Assembly (NCBI GenBank): GCA_037447655.1
Contig: JBBHKE010001182.1
Location: forward strand, 261,272-325,271
DNA: 64,000 bases
From: Zygnema cylindricum
Taxonomy: Eukaryota > Streptophyta > Zygnematophyceae > Zygnematales > Zygnemataceae
Direction of reading: 5' to 3'
Under the pieces are notes generated by a model that ran no database searches, was not told the DNA's origin, and was given only the letters and a program-made list of their open reading frames with translations. Each line of letters starts with the position of its first letter. The first letter of the stretch is position 1. The position numbers and the translations under genes were made by a program. Below are positions 11,104-22,321 of this stretch, piece by piece.

Positions 11104-11590
11104 GGAAGCTGTTGTACAAGTTAATTCCGGTAGCTCAAGAAGAGAAGGTAAGCTCGATGTGTAGAGCGAAGCACTCTCCCAACCACTGCGATTAGGTGGT
11201 CCGCGAAAGTCGATAGCAGCGTTATCCGCGAGGGTTGAGGGTTTTACTGTTGGACTTCTCCAACCGTTGCAGCTTGCGCGGGTATCGCAGCGTCCTACAT
11301 TTGATAAACTGCACGGCTACAACGAAACCGAGGGTTCGCCGTCACCAATTTGGTGAAACACAATTGCGACGTTGCGCTTCCCTGTCAGCCCAGCGATGGT
11401 GTTGCGATCCTCTAACGGCACCGCGACTATGCTGGGCTTTGGTGGCTGCGCACCCATAGCGTTGCGGTTCGCTAACATCCCCGCTGCGTTTCCTCGCCGC
11501 TTCCCAAGATTATCGCGATGGTTGCGATACTGCGATTCATTCCTTTATCGCGGCCGTTGTGATTGCCCCTCCGGTTAAGCCGAGTGTCCG
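11104..11590. other. Spacer inside the Gypsy element
   Basis: GC-rich sequence with many GTTGCGAT-like words and no convincing reading frame. It lies between the chromodomain end and the extra ORF. Confidence 0.5.
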
Positions 11591-11591
11591 C

Positions 11592-14281
11592 ACTCTGCGT
11601 AAATCGGCGTAGCAAGTCAGGTCAATGCAGATCCTCTTCGTTCACCCAAGAGTTGTCTTCGACGCCTTAGCCTTTCCAGCGCACCAAGTATTGAGTGGAG
11701 GAAGAATGGCGAGAGCGTCTCGACTGAAGGATCTCTTCCACTTCGTACTCATCTGATGTACCCTGAATGGGCGGTAAAGGGGTTTTTGGCCATCGATTAA
11801 GAAAAATTGAATCTGGGTCACGAAACGGTTTGAGAAGGGACACATGGAAGACATTGTGGATATGCCATTCCTTTGGTATATCCAGCTTATAGGCCACTTC
11901 TCACACCTTTGGACAGAACAGTGAATGTGCGCGTGAATTTCGGTGCCAATTTCTTAGACAGTGCACCCGGTAATGACAAATTTGCTATATTAAGGCGAAC
12001 TTTATCACCTACACTGAAAACAATGTCCTTCCGGTGAGCGTCGGCCTGCGACTTTTGACGATCTTTTGCTAGCTGGAGTGCATTCGCCGCCTTTTCTACA
12101 TTCTCGTGCAACGCCTTGGCAAAATCTAGAACTGCGAGGGTAGAGCAATCTCCTGCCAATAAATTCTGGGGAAGGATGGGCTGCCCTCCATTGAGGGAAA
12201 ATGACGTAGCTTTGGTGGACGAATGCACCGCACTGTTGTACGCCACCTCAATTGCCGTCAAATGGGTCACCTAATCCGTTTGGTGCATCGAGATATAAGC
12301 CCTTAAAGCCTCTTCCAAAGTCCGATTCACCCTTTCGGTCTGACCATCGGTCTGAGGGAAATAAGTTGTTAACATGGCCAATTGCGTCCCACACAGTTTG
12401 AACAAACTTCTCTAAAAGTGGCTCACAAATTTTTGATCACTGTCGCTCACGATCCTCTTTGGGAGCTCGTGATGGCAAAATATCTCCGAAAGAATAGGTA
12501 TGCCACATCCCGCGCTGTGGTTGTGGTTCTCGTGGGTAGGAAATGGGCCATTTTCGTCAAATAATCCAAGACGACAAAAATGGAGTCATAGCCTTCCCGA
12601 GTTAGCGAGAGCAACGATGAAGTCCATCGAAATAGCTTCCCAAGGAACAGATAGTATCAGAAGGGGCAGTAACAGACCTTGGTGACCTGGTTCCGATTTA
12701 TTTATATTACAAGAGTCACACGTCCGAACATATTCCGCAATGTCTCGAGTCATGTTCGGCCAGTAATATGCCTCAGCGACACGTGCAGTTGTTTTATCCC
12801 GCCCGAAATGGCCAGTGAGCGGCTCGTCATGACTTAGTTTAAGTACCGCGTGACGTAACTCCTAGTTTGTTGGAACGTAAAGTCTAGTTGTCTGACTCGG
12901 TCGGTACCGCCACATTCTGTTGGCGGGTCGAATTAATACCTTCCGTTTAATGAGTTCCTTGATTGTCTTGTCATCGTCTTATGCGGCCTTGCTCATACTT
13001 AACCACAGTTCGTCCACTTGTACCGTACTGGTCACCAGGCTGAGTGTTGGATCCAGCGCTTTGCCCGGCGCTGCGGTGTTCTTTTTCACAGGGCTTTCGT
13101 TTCCCTCCTGCGTTGCTTGCAATTATTGCTCCGTCGCCTGCGCAGCCACTCCGGGGCTCCGCGACAGCGCATCCGTCAGGTTCGTCTTGCCCGGTTTATA
13201 CTCAATAGCGAGTTTCGATCCAAAGGTCTCAAGAAAACGTCATCCACCGCACCTGTTTCTTTGACAACTTTGGTTGTGTTTGAACGTACTATAGGGCGTG
13301 GTGATTCGTGATTATCGTGATCCGCTTCCCTTGAACGTAACACTTCCAAACCTCCAGCGCATTAACAATTGCGATTGTCTCTTTTTCATGGGTGGCCCAG
13401 TTAAGTTCCGCTGCCTTTAGTTTCCGACTGTCGTAGGCAATGGGTTGGAGGCCTTTCCCTTGATCCTGCATAAGGATCACTCCAATAGCCGTATCGCTGG
13501 TGTCGGTGATTACCTTCCAAGGTTACTACGGGTCGGGTATAGCTAACACAGGGGCGGTAACCAACCGCTCCGTAAGCGTGTCAAAGGCTGCCTCTTGCGT
13601 CGTTTTCCACTCGTAGGGCACGTCATTCTTGAGTAAGTCCGTTAGTGGTGTAGCAATTTTTGCAAAACCTTCGACAAAACGGCGAAAATAGGAGCATAAT
13701 CCCAAAAAGATCCCCAATTGCGTAATGTTCGTCGACTGCGGTCACTCCTTCACTGCCCTGGTTTTATTCGGATTCACAGCGATCCTGTCTCGGCTCACCA
13801 AATGCCCCAAAAATTCAATCTTCTGCTTCAAAAAGTCACATTTACTTCTTTTTGCGGACAACTTGTTTTCCCCCATGACTTGTAAGATCGTCCGTAGATG
13901 TTTTAAATGATCTTCTTGCGTTCGGCTATACACCAATATGTCATCAAGAAAGACGATTACAAATGAGTCCAAACATTGCCGAAATATGGAATTCATCAAG
14001 TGCATAAAAGTTGTCGGTGCGTTGGTCAATCCGAACGGCATAACCCGGAATTAAAAATGACCATAACGAGTCCAAAATGCCGTCTTTTCCACATCCTCCT
14101 CGACAATTTTGATTTGGTGGTAACCGCTTCGCAGGTCGATTTTTGAAAAATATGTAGCACCTCAGAGTCGATCCAACAATTCGTCTATCCTCGGTAGAGG
14201 GTACTCATTTTTCACTGTTAGCTTGTTTAGCGCTCTGTAATCCACACACATACGAAAACCTCCATCCTTCTTATTTACGAA
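11592..14281 (-). pseudogene. Gypsy chromovirus pol: RT, RNase H, integrase, chromodomain
   Basis: From 14281 downward the order is as follows. RT begins [20 protein letters not shown], with catalytic VFLDDILVYS near 13940. RNase H follows (GLQPIAYDSRKL, 13289-13480). The integrase zinc-binding region is near 12830-12700. The integrase C-terminal part is at 12270-11887 (VAYNSAVHSSTKATSF, GDKVRLN). The chromodomain is at 11897-11592 (YEVEEILQSRRSR, YLVRWKG). Several stops interrupt it, so it is inactive. The RT start is cut by array B at 14284, and the matching gag-protease lies downstream at 8.0-9.3 kb rather than upstream. Confidence 0.9.
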
Positions 14282-14283
14282 CT

Positions 14284-14600
14284 GTCATGGCGCATCGTGT
14301 TGGCTGCTCGCGCGCACGTTATCATGCACGCACGCGCGGTATTCCTCACGCACGCGCGGTATTCGTCACGCACGCGCGGTATTTTTCACGCACGCGCAGT
14401 ATTTCTCACGCACGCGCGGTATTCCTCACGCACGCGTGGTATTTCTCACGCACGCGCATTATTTCTTATGCACGCGCGGTATTTTGCACGCACGCGCGGT
14501 ATTTTGTATGCACGCGCAGTTTAAGGCATGCGCGCGAGGTTTCATGCATGCAAGCACGATTTTGGCACGCGTGTATAATTTTCGTTCGCACGTGCCATTT
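14284..14600. repeat. GC-rich 20-bp tandem array B
   Basis: About eleven units of the same 20-bp motif as array A occupy 14320-14545, after the same leader. The last four variant units are collinear with those of array A, so the two arrays are copies of one sequence differing by roughly three units. Confidence 0.9.
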
Positions 14601-15033
14601 CACGATGGTTCATCTATTTATATGTTTCGTTGAAACGTACTAATTTCGTGCTAGATGTTTCGTTTCGTGCGGAGGTACACACTTTTGGAGTATTTCGTGC
14701 GATACCTTCTATTTCTTGCGTAATTACTACGATTTCGAAGTTTGGACGTGGAGTATCGTTTGGAGGCGAATCGCGATTTCCGGGCGACGCTTCGATACAC
14801 CATTTATTTATTTATTTAAGTCGCGAACCCATGTAGGTTCGCGCGCAAATGTAGTTAGGGAGGGTTTTTACCCTCGGACAGTGGATTTTGTCAAGCGTAC
14901 GGTAGACGATGTTGGCTGCCTATTGGCCAACATCCTAAGTTGTTTCATGCATGTAAAGTAGACTAGACGTAGGCTAATTTTGCTTAGGCCTAGCGTAGCT
15001 CTTACTCAGACTTATTCTCAGGCTTAGAGAATT
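14600..15033. other. Right flank of array B
   Basis: No gene is seen. GATGTTGGC and GCCAACATC at about 14908-14934 form a 9-bp inverted repeat around a short loop. The flank may belong to the same unit as the array, because array A is truncated before it. Confidence 0.4.
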
Positions 15034-15605
15034 TAGCTTTTGGACAAGAATTTTCTCTTGGCACCGGAGCTTTTCTCTTGCTCTCTCTCTCACCGATTGC
15101 CCACGTGTCTTTCTTCTCCTTGCTAGCTAGCGGTAGAGGCTAGATAGAGTAAGACTATTCTCCTTGTTTTTCTGCCCTCGTTTTTAATCCACACGGCCTA
15201 AGGCCACGTCCGGAAGGTTTCCCTCCAAAGTTTGTCTAGTAAGACTATTCTCCTTGTTTTTCTGCCCTCGTTTTTAATCCACACGGCGTAAGGCCACGTC
15301 CGGAAGGTTTCCCTCCAAAGTTTGTCTTTTGGTGGAAGTGTGGAATTGGAGATCGTGGGGGAGCACATCTGGACCTTGCTGTGCCTTCCTCGGGCAGCTT
15401 ACCGGTTTGGTTGTGTGTGTGTGCCTTGTTTGTATTTCGGTTGGCTTGAAAGGAGTATATTTTTGATCGGATTTGGATTTTCCCTTGTTCCGGTTGGAAT
15501 ATTTCTTGCTTTGCTGTTGTAACGAGATAACTCTTGTAGGGAATGTCATAAAGACTAGAGAGCCTAGTGGCTACCTCTTGGCTTAGCATTCTTGTCCAAA
15601 AGCTA
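15034..15605. mobile_element. TIR element (572 bp) with internal duplication
   Basis: The left end TAGCTTTTGGACAAGAA and the right end TTCTTGTCCAAAAGCTA are perfect 17-bp inverted repeats. Inside, a 90-bp unit is duplicated in tandem (15149-15238 and 15239-15328) with one or two differences. There is no transposase, so it is a non-autonomous DNA element. The superfamily is not clear. Confidence 0.65.
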
Positions 15606-16420
15606 CAATTTTCAAAATCACATTTTCTAAAAGTTTATTTTTTTAAAAATAAATTTTTAAAAATATAAATTTTATTTCATAAAAAAAAAAAAAAAATCTT
15701 TTCATGTTCAGTTTTTATTCTTGTTTTTGTCTTTCCATTTTCCATCCACTTTATCTTTATTTTTCAGTTTTGCTTCTCAGTTTGGTGTGAGAACAAAAAT
15801 CTAAAGAAAATAAAAATTAAAATTACCTTATTTTCAATATAAAATTCATCTTTTCATTTTTAAATTTTCTTCCACCTATTTTTGATTTGGTTTCTACCTT
15901 TTTATCCGGATTTATCTTTCTACGAGTTTTTCCCCTACTTTCTCTCCATTTTTGCCTTTGCTTTCACTTTTGTCTTGAAAAAAAAAATATTATAAAAATA
16001 TTTAAATTTACAAATTTTATTTAGAAAAAAAGAACACATTTTGTTTTTGTTTTTTTTGCTTTCTTCTCTCTTTCTTTCGATCCTTGCCTCCTATCTTGTT
16101 GGCACTCCATTTCTGGTCTGCAGATTTAGGTCTGATTTTGTGTCAGATTTTTAGGGTTAATCTGCAAAATTAGGGTTTGGCTGCAAATTTAGGGTTTGTG
16201 CCGCAGATTTAGGGTTTGGGTGAATTTAGGGTTTATTTTTTGGAATTCTTCACCCTAGGTCAGCATATTACCATTCCTTGGTCGCAGATTTTTGATTTTT
16301 GCAGCGTGGAATTAGGGTTTGGGAAACCGATTGCCTAATTCTACTGTACTTTGTGTTTTATTTTGAAGTTTTCTCTCTACTCCTTATCTTTCTTTCCTTG
16401 TTGCCACTTTGTTTCCAATC
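15606..16420. other. T-rich stretch with TTTAGGG cluster
   Basis: AT/T-rich non-coding sequence. Between about 16150 and 16235 the plant telomere-type word TTAGGGTTT or TAGGGTTA occurs five times at roughly 20-bp spacing. I see no gene. Confidence 0.5.
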
Positions 16421-16697
16421 TACACCGCCAATCGTTATTAGCGTTGTGTACGCTAATTCCGTCCCGCTTTTTTTTTTTTATTCTCCATTAGTGTAGTTCA
16501 TTCTATTTTTTTCTTATTTCTATTTAGGGTTATTTTCACTATGTTGTCTCTTAAATAGAGTGGTGTACGGTCATTGTCAGACCGTACATAAATGTACCTT
16601 TTTAAGTTAAAAAGTACAATAAATTAGTTTTGGTAACCGCGGACGCATGAGAATGTGCGTTCTAAAAAGGAAAAAAAACCAGGTCGTAAAAAATCAC
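16421..16697 (+). mobile_element. MITE family M1, left part only
   Basis: TACACCGCCAATCGTTATTA starts the copy, which stays close to the full element at 18315 for about 275 bp. It then switches at CGCACATT to an L1 LTR segment. The right terminal repeat is missing. Confidence 0.75.
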
Positions 16698-17070
16698 GCT
16701 CGCACATTGTGATTGGTTCGTACAGGCAGTAGATAGGAGCCGTGAGAGGGAAGTAGGAAAAACTAGGACTTAGGAAAATTTAGGTAGATAGTCCTCTCTC
16801 TGAGAGTTTGTATAAATTGGCATCTTTGCCACCTTATAACTTATCGGCTGGTTGGCCGTTTTCAGTGATTCTTTTTGCTACGGACTCAGGGGAGTCCAGG
16901 CTGTACAGGGGTGCAGTCAAATTGTCAGTTTACCTTCTTGGGTAGAAGTGGTCGTGGCTTAAAGTGGGTTAGTTAACCACTATCTAGAGGCTTCCTGTAT
17001 TCTGTAGTCCAATGGAGGACACAGAATTGCAAGAGGTAATAATGGTCATCGGATGTTCATCTGTTAGGAG
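16698..17070 (+). mobile_element. L1 LTR fragment
   Basis: It matches the inner part of the LTRs at 6143 (+) and 4440 (-), including GATTGGTTCGTACAGG, TATAAATTGGCATC, CTTTTTGCTACGGACTCAGG and CAATGGAGGACACAG. The upstream part of the LTR is replaced by the truncated MITE. Confidence 0.6.
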
Positions 17071-17079
17071 TTCGCTTCA

Positions 17080-17141
17080 TTTTTTTCTATAACTGTCAAC
17101 CCACCTTTTGGAGGTGGGTTGGCAAATATAGAAAAAAAAAA
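17080..17141. other. Strong hairpin
   Basis: The inner stem CAACCCACCT/AGGTGGGTTG has a 5-base loop, with an outer stem TTTTTTCTATA/TATAGAAAAAA. It lies just after the L1 LTR fragment. Function unknown. Confidence 0.6.
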
Positions 17142-17868
17142 TAGTGACACGTTGGACGATTAAGCTACATGTCATGATGTAAAACCAACAAAAAATCTTA
17201 AGATTTGCACATGATACGCGCTTTCCAAAATACAACCGAAAATAAAAACGAAATTTCGTAACGTTCCCTCGTCACGCTATTTTCGATAACTTTTGTTCGT
17301 CACACTATTTCTTTCGAAGGACTTTCGTTATGTTCGAAAACTAAAACCCAAAAAATGAACTGGCGTACAGACTGGCGTCTGCAAAATGTATAGAAGTTTT
17401 GTCGTATGAATGTTTCGTACACAGGTACATGGTACGCAAGTCAAGATTTGAAGTTGAGTTTGTCGGTGCTAAAAATCTGAAAGATATTAAATATCGGATC
17501 GTAGCTTGTGTGGCGCCAGTCAATTTAAAACACGTGGCTTACAAACTCTACGTGATGGAACATTGACTCAATCGACCCGGTCTGTAGAGTTTGCCGTACA
17601 ATTAAAGAAATGTATGATGGAAATTCACCCTAAGATACATATTCCCATAGTGTAGCCCCTCCAGCCTGTGTTCACATAGTTGATGTTTGAACATGTGAGA
17701 ATAGGTTTGCGTGATTTCGCCCGTCTTTCTTACCAAAATCAATTATATGAGCGCTTTCACGTGTTAGTGTCATTCACTGTACGGTCTCGACGCCGCTATT
17801 CACCTGTTTTTCTGTACTTTTGTACCTGAAAACGAGCATTTTTAGTACGGATTGGCACAATTAATACA
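17142..17868. other. Non-coding stretch with a MITE M4-like fragment
   Basis: I see no gene. From about 17635 the words CATAGTGTAGCC, TGTTCACAT, GTTTGCGTGATTT and GTACGGTCTCGACGCCG match parts of the elements at 55153-55647 and 56086-56330. Confidence 0.45.
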
Positions 17869-18091
17869 CTACAACGTCGATCGTATTTAGCGTGTATGTA
17901 TTTTTCGCCACTGAAAAACATCTTATCTCCTTATACATTTGTCCGATTTTCAATTGAAAACCACCATTCGTAAGCTGAGAATACAACCTTTGAATCGCAA
18001 CCATCCGATCTACAATCGGACATGTATGTACGGAGAAAAGATGTTTTAAGTGACAAAACAAACATACACGCTAAATACGATCGATGGTGTA
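17869..18091. mobile_element. MITE family M2 (223 bp)
   Basis: The inverted ends are CGATCGTATTTAGCG and CGCTAAATACGATCGATGGTGTA. The core carries CGCCACTGAAAAACATC on the left and GAAAAGATGTTTTAAGTG on the right, as in the copies at 35056 and 51867. Confidence 0.8.
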
Positions 18092-18109
18092 CTGTACAGT
18101 ACAGTACAC

Positions 18110-18311
18110 TACACCGTGAATCGTTATTAGCCTTATGTACGATATACCAGCACCCCAAAATTTTGACATTGATACCTTAATAGAACATATTACACTATTT
18201 AAGGACGTGGACCATAATCTGCCACGTCTCTTAGCACTAAATTAGAATGAATGACGCTAATTTTTTCTTTACACTAATAATTTCTATACGCTAATAACGA
18301 TTCAAGGTGTA
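18110..18311. mobile_element. MITE family M3 (202 bp)
   Basis: The terminal inverted repeats are TACACCGTGAATCGTTATTA and TAATAACGATTCAAGGTGTA. The ends are TA-bounded. No coding sequence. Confidence 0.8.
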
Positions 18312-18314
18312 CTG

Positions 18315-18845
18315 TACACCGCCAATCGTTATTAGCGTTGTGTACGCTAATTCCGTCCCGTTTTTTTTTATTTTATTCTCTATTAGTGTAGTTCATTCTA
18401 TTTTTTCTTTATTCTATTTAGGGTTATTTTTAGTACGTTTTCTCTTAAATAGAGTGGTGTACGGTCTGTGTCAGACCGTACATAAATGTTCCTTTTTAAG
18501 TTAAAAAATACAATAAATTAGTTTTAGTAACCGCGGACGCATGAGAATGTGCGTTCTAAAAAGGAAAAAAAACTAGGTCGTAAAAAATCCCGTTCGCACA
18601 TATTCTTCCGACAGCTGCGTTTCGACAGTGTGAATGTACGATTTGTCAGAATGTGTACGGAGACCTATATTAGTGTAAGCATGCTTGCGACCGACATTTG
18701 TTTTTTCAAAGATCCAAATTACCATAACCAAACAATTAGAATGTATGATTTTTTCCAAAATTTTCAAATTCTTAAATAACGTACACCACGGTAAATATTT
18801 TTATACGCTAAAAAAACTTACACGCTAACAACGATTGGCGGTGTA
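18315..18845. mobile_element. MITE family M1, complete (531 bp)
   Basis: Inverted ends are TACACCGCCAATCGTTATTA and ACAACGATTGGCGGTGTA. The interior includes GTGTACGGTCTGTGTCAGACCGTAC, which is itself palindromic, and GCGGACGCATGAGAATGTGC. It is homologous to the inverted copy at 34488-35052. It lies directly beside M3 and M2 copies. Confidence 0.85.
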
Positions 18846-19039
18846 GTGGATGTTTGTTTTGTGTTAGATTTGATATTTTCTTTCATCTCCTTCTACCAAA
18901 CTTAATCATTCATAAAACCTAGAAAAACAAAATATTTATTAAATATAATAAGATTGCACGATTTATCACCTATAATTATCACCGCGTTAAAGTTGGGCAT
19001 AGCGTGGCATAGCGCCGATACGCTTACCCTAGCAGGATA

Positions 19040-19402
19040 CTAATTGCTTTGGTGTTTAGCGGTGGTTCTTGACACGTTTATTCCAAATCGGATCGGGTTC
19101 GATTCCAGGGAGCTTTGCAAAATCCGACTTGCCTCGACCAAGTCCGGTTCACTTTTAGTACTCACCAGAGTATTAAAGGTGTTTGTAAGTATCACGATGC
19201 CTTGCGGGTGCAGGAGCGTTCCTTTGTAATTTGGACACTCGTGTAGGGGTTCGGTGTGGATTGGTTCTATTACGAACCTTTCTATTTGAGCATTTGCATT
19301 TTCCTTGTTTTCCTTGCATGCTATCTGGCCGTGAGTGGCCTTGAGTTTCCCTGTGACTATCTGGATTGGATTTCCTTTCATAGATCTTGTCGTTGGTGGC
19401 AC
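19040..19402 (-). CDS. Small unrecognised ORF (120 residues)
   Basis: The minus frame starts MPPTTRSMKGNPIQIVTGKL and has a mixed, protein-like composition, a lysine/asparagine-rich stretch and no stop for 120 residues. I do not recognise it, and the neighbourhood is transposon-rich. It could be the N-terminal part of a retroelement protein or chance. Confidence 0.25.
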   Translation of the reverse strand: MPPTTRSMKGNPIQIVTGKLKATHGQIACKENKENANAQIERFVIEPIHTEPLHECPNYKGTLLHPQGIVILTNTFNTLVSTKSEPDLVEASRILQSSLESNPIRFGINVSRTTAKHQSN

Positions 19403-19714
19403 TGTTTAGACAATTTTCTGTCTGTGCCGCTGTAGATCTGCACCGAAAGGTGCCTGGATAGTTTCTCGAGTATTTACAAAGGAAAAAAAAAATAGTAGTT
19501 TAGGTTTAAATTTGTAATACTGAAGGTTCCACAGTATTCAATGTCCAAAAGTCAATTTTAATTCTGTCAACAAATGCAAAACAATATACCTATATATTTT
19601 GCCCTTTGGCTAGAAACTAATTTCTAATTTGTTTCTTTTACGTTTGTTGGTGTTTCACTATTTTTTTCGTACTTTTTAGGGTGTGTCGGAACCTCTGTTT
19701 TAAGATAAGAAGAT
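19403..19714. other. No feature seen
   Basis: AT-rich sequence with short poly-A and poly-T runs. No gene or repeat could be assigned. Confidence 0.5.
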
Positions 19715-20750
19715 TATAATCAAACTCACGATGGTTAAACCATCTAAGTACAAAACGTGATTGAAATGGAAAATTGTTCAACTACCATTACAAGCTACAG
19801 TTGGAAAACCCAAAAGTACGAACAATAAGTACACTAGCTAAGCAACGCTAATAATAAAAACATTGTAAACAATAAAAACAAAAAAAACATCAAAACCAAA
19901 CTACAAAAGCACTAAAAACCACACTATACCCAAACTTCAAAGGACAAATTGGGTTGTCGGTCCAAAACCTAAAGAAATCCACACGAAAGGGTCGTAACGA
20001 CAAATCTCATCAATGTGCCCCCAGTGGCGTGGAGGTTTGGAGGTAAATCTCGCAGTCCATGACCATCAGCCGCCAACATACTTTGTCGGATAAGGGCCGA
20101 TGCTTGAGACCGTCAAGGCGCGAAAAAGATAAGTTGTCGATAAAAAGCACACAAGAGTTGGGAAGGGCTTCTAGGTTTCCTAACTTCTAAAGCCCGTCGA
20201 GCACAATCGCGAATGAAGTTGTCGAATGACGAGCCCAAGGTCCCAAATTTCTTCATAGCAAATGGTATGAAGTTGTCGGCTGGCTCTCGATGAGCGTAAT
20301 CGCGTTCTTTAGAGGTCGCTGGATCCCGCGCCGCAACACCAATATGTAATGCCGCACGCGTGGAGACATCGGATCCGGTAGGGTCGGTGAGAACTACATC
20401 CTCCAATGTTCTCTTTGCACCTTGCAAAAACACGAGATCCACGCAAGGGCCGCATACACCCCACGATTAAGAGCGTGGCGAAAAGATATGCGACACCTCA
20501 CGTTTCACTGTGTATCCTGCTTCGCTACCCATTGAAGCAATTGCATCTCGAATTGTATCGGGTGTCGTTGTGCACTCCCCACTGTGTGAACAACCAAGCA
20601 AATGGACGCCCTACTCATCAATACTTCGACCACAAAGGCGACGAGGCGTGCCCAAGAGAGAGGGGTGCGGCAAGCCGCGACGTAATTGAAGTGCAGAAGA
20701 ATCTTGGTTGTAGGACATCCTGTCACGGGCCTCCGCTGGCACAGCGATAA
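19715..20750 (-). mobile_element. LINE 3' fragment
   Basis: The minus frame 20442-20113 contains VAARDPATSKERDYAHREP, DNFIPFAMKKFG and FIRDCARRAL. These match the C-terminal domain of the LINE at 35.7-38.0 kb (VAARDAAKAKERNYAHRDP, DEFLRTCARRAF). Upstream sequence to about 20750 continues the match with stops and frameshifts. The 3' end near 19727-19742 has the family hairpin GATGGTTAAACCATC. Confidence 0.85.
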
Positions 20751-22321
20751 TACATGAACGTACAAATGGTACATTCATGGACATTTGTACAAATTTTCAT
20801 TTTGCAACGGTTTTCGTGACCGTTGGTACAACGACAAATACAAGGACGTACAGATTGTACATTAGCGTGACGCTACTAGATATTTTAATCTGCGCTCGTC
20901 CGTACAGATACGCAGTTGAGATTTTGTACTTTTCAAATCTTTCATTAATCTCGGGCGGCTCAACAGGATCCTACGTGGTACCAATCGCGATCAAACACGT
21001 AAACAATTTTTGCTTCACTGGCACGACCTGATGGAAAGGTGTTACAAATATTACTGCCAGTAAACGTGACCGTACGATTACTGGGAACGCCTAATGGAAG
21101 GTTACCCTAAAGCAAAATGTTATATCCACAACTATATAAATGAGCCGTAGACAGGTGTAGCCTATCAGCCGAATAGAAATCATTTTCGTACTTTGCCACG
21201 TGTTGTAATTCGTTTAAACTTCTTGTTTCTGCTGCCATACTGACGAAAATAGTGAAGAAGCAATCGGACGGCTAAGGACAGCGATTGCAATGGATCTTTC
21301 GATGGAGATTGATTCTTTTGGATCACTCGTGTGACCTGAGAACGTACGGTTCCGATTGGCTAGCTGACACCTGTGCCATTTCGCAATCGTAATATTGTAA
21401 AACAGGATCGCCACGTGGATTAAACCCGGTATATATCCATATGTTCCAAAAAGGTCTGGCGCATTTTTTCACATGTTTGTGATGGCCAAATACGTGGCAA
21501 CGATGTCCCTATATACAACTTTATAACATCAAAATGTTGCCGTTTTTACCGGCAAGAAATCAAGAATGGATCATTTTTCCCATCCACATGCGTTCAGGTA
21601 AGCGTTTTCCCAAAATACTTAGTGGTACATTATTTTAGATTACCTCGTGTACTGTCAATATAGCAAATTATGCGGTTGTCACTCTATCACTTTCTCAGAA
21701 TTATAAAACCTTGTTTGCCATCTGTCCAGTGGTCGCAAAAAAGCAGGAACGTATTTCGCGTAACACCAGCAAATCAAAAGGCAGCCAGTCACTTCACAAG
21801 TCTATTTGATTTTAAGAAATCAATACTTTGCGAGTCTGCTGCTGCTGAGCTCTAAAAATCCGTTGGCATATACCGCAGTCCATTTTGTGATTTTGTCACG
21901 CGCCTATGACGACGTGGAGAGAATTAATCCACAATTTTTGTATTTCAAATTTACTGTTGCTAAATTATATTATTGAATTCTAAATGACTAAATGTCTTAT
22001 CAGCTCATTTCTCGTAAATAGAAACCGGCGAGATACTTGTGATCTATGATAAACACATTCATACTGATTCTAAGTTCGCCAACACTTCATGCCATCATCT
22101 TAAACATGCCAAGGACAATAGCAAGTATCGATTCCTGTTTGTATAAATCCTCATACATAAAGGCCTCTCCAGATAGTTCTGCAATTCTTTATTCTTTCCA
22201 CTCATCCACTGCATTTGCAGATAAAAGCAATACCTGTTCTCCTGTTCTTCTCTAAACAAACAGGTGCAGATAACCACATTAACACTGCAACGTAACCCTA
22301 AAAGCTAGCACTTTTCTAGCC
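20751..22321. other. Intergenic region upstream of the SOD gene
   Basis: The dispersed repeat of 705-845 recurs at about 20960-21110. The rest shows no gene. The last 300 bases before the SOD start have no clear TATA box that I can assign. Confidence 0.4.

Noticed and set aside
7838-14545. CRISPR-like arrays
   Set aside because: Units of 20 bp are contiguous without spacers, and the genome is eukaryotic.
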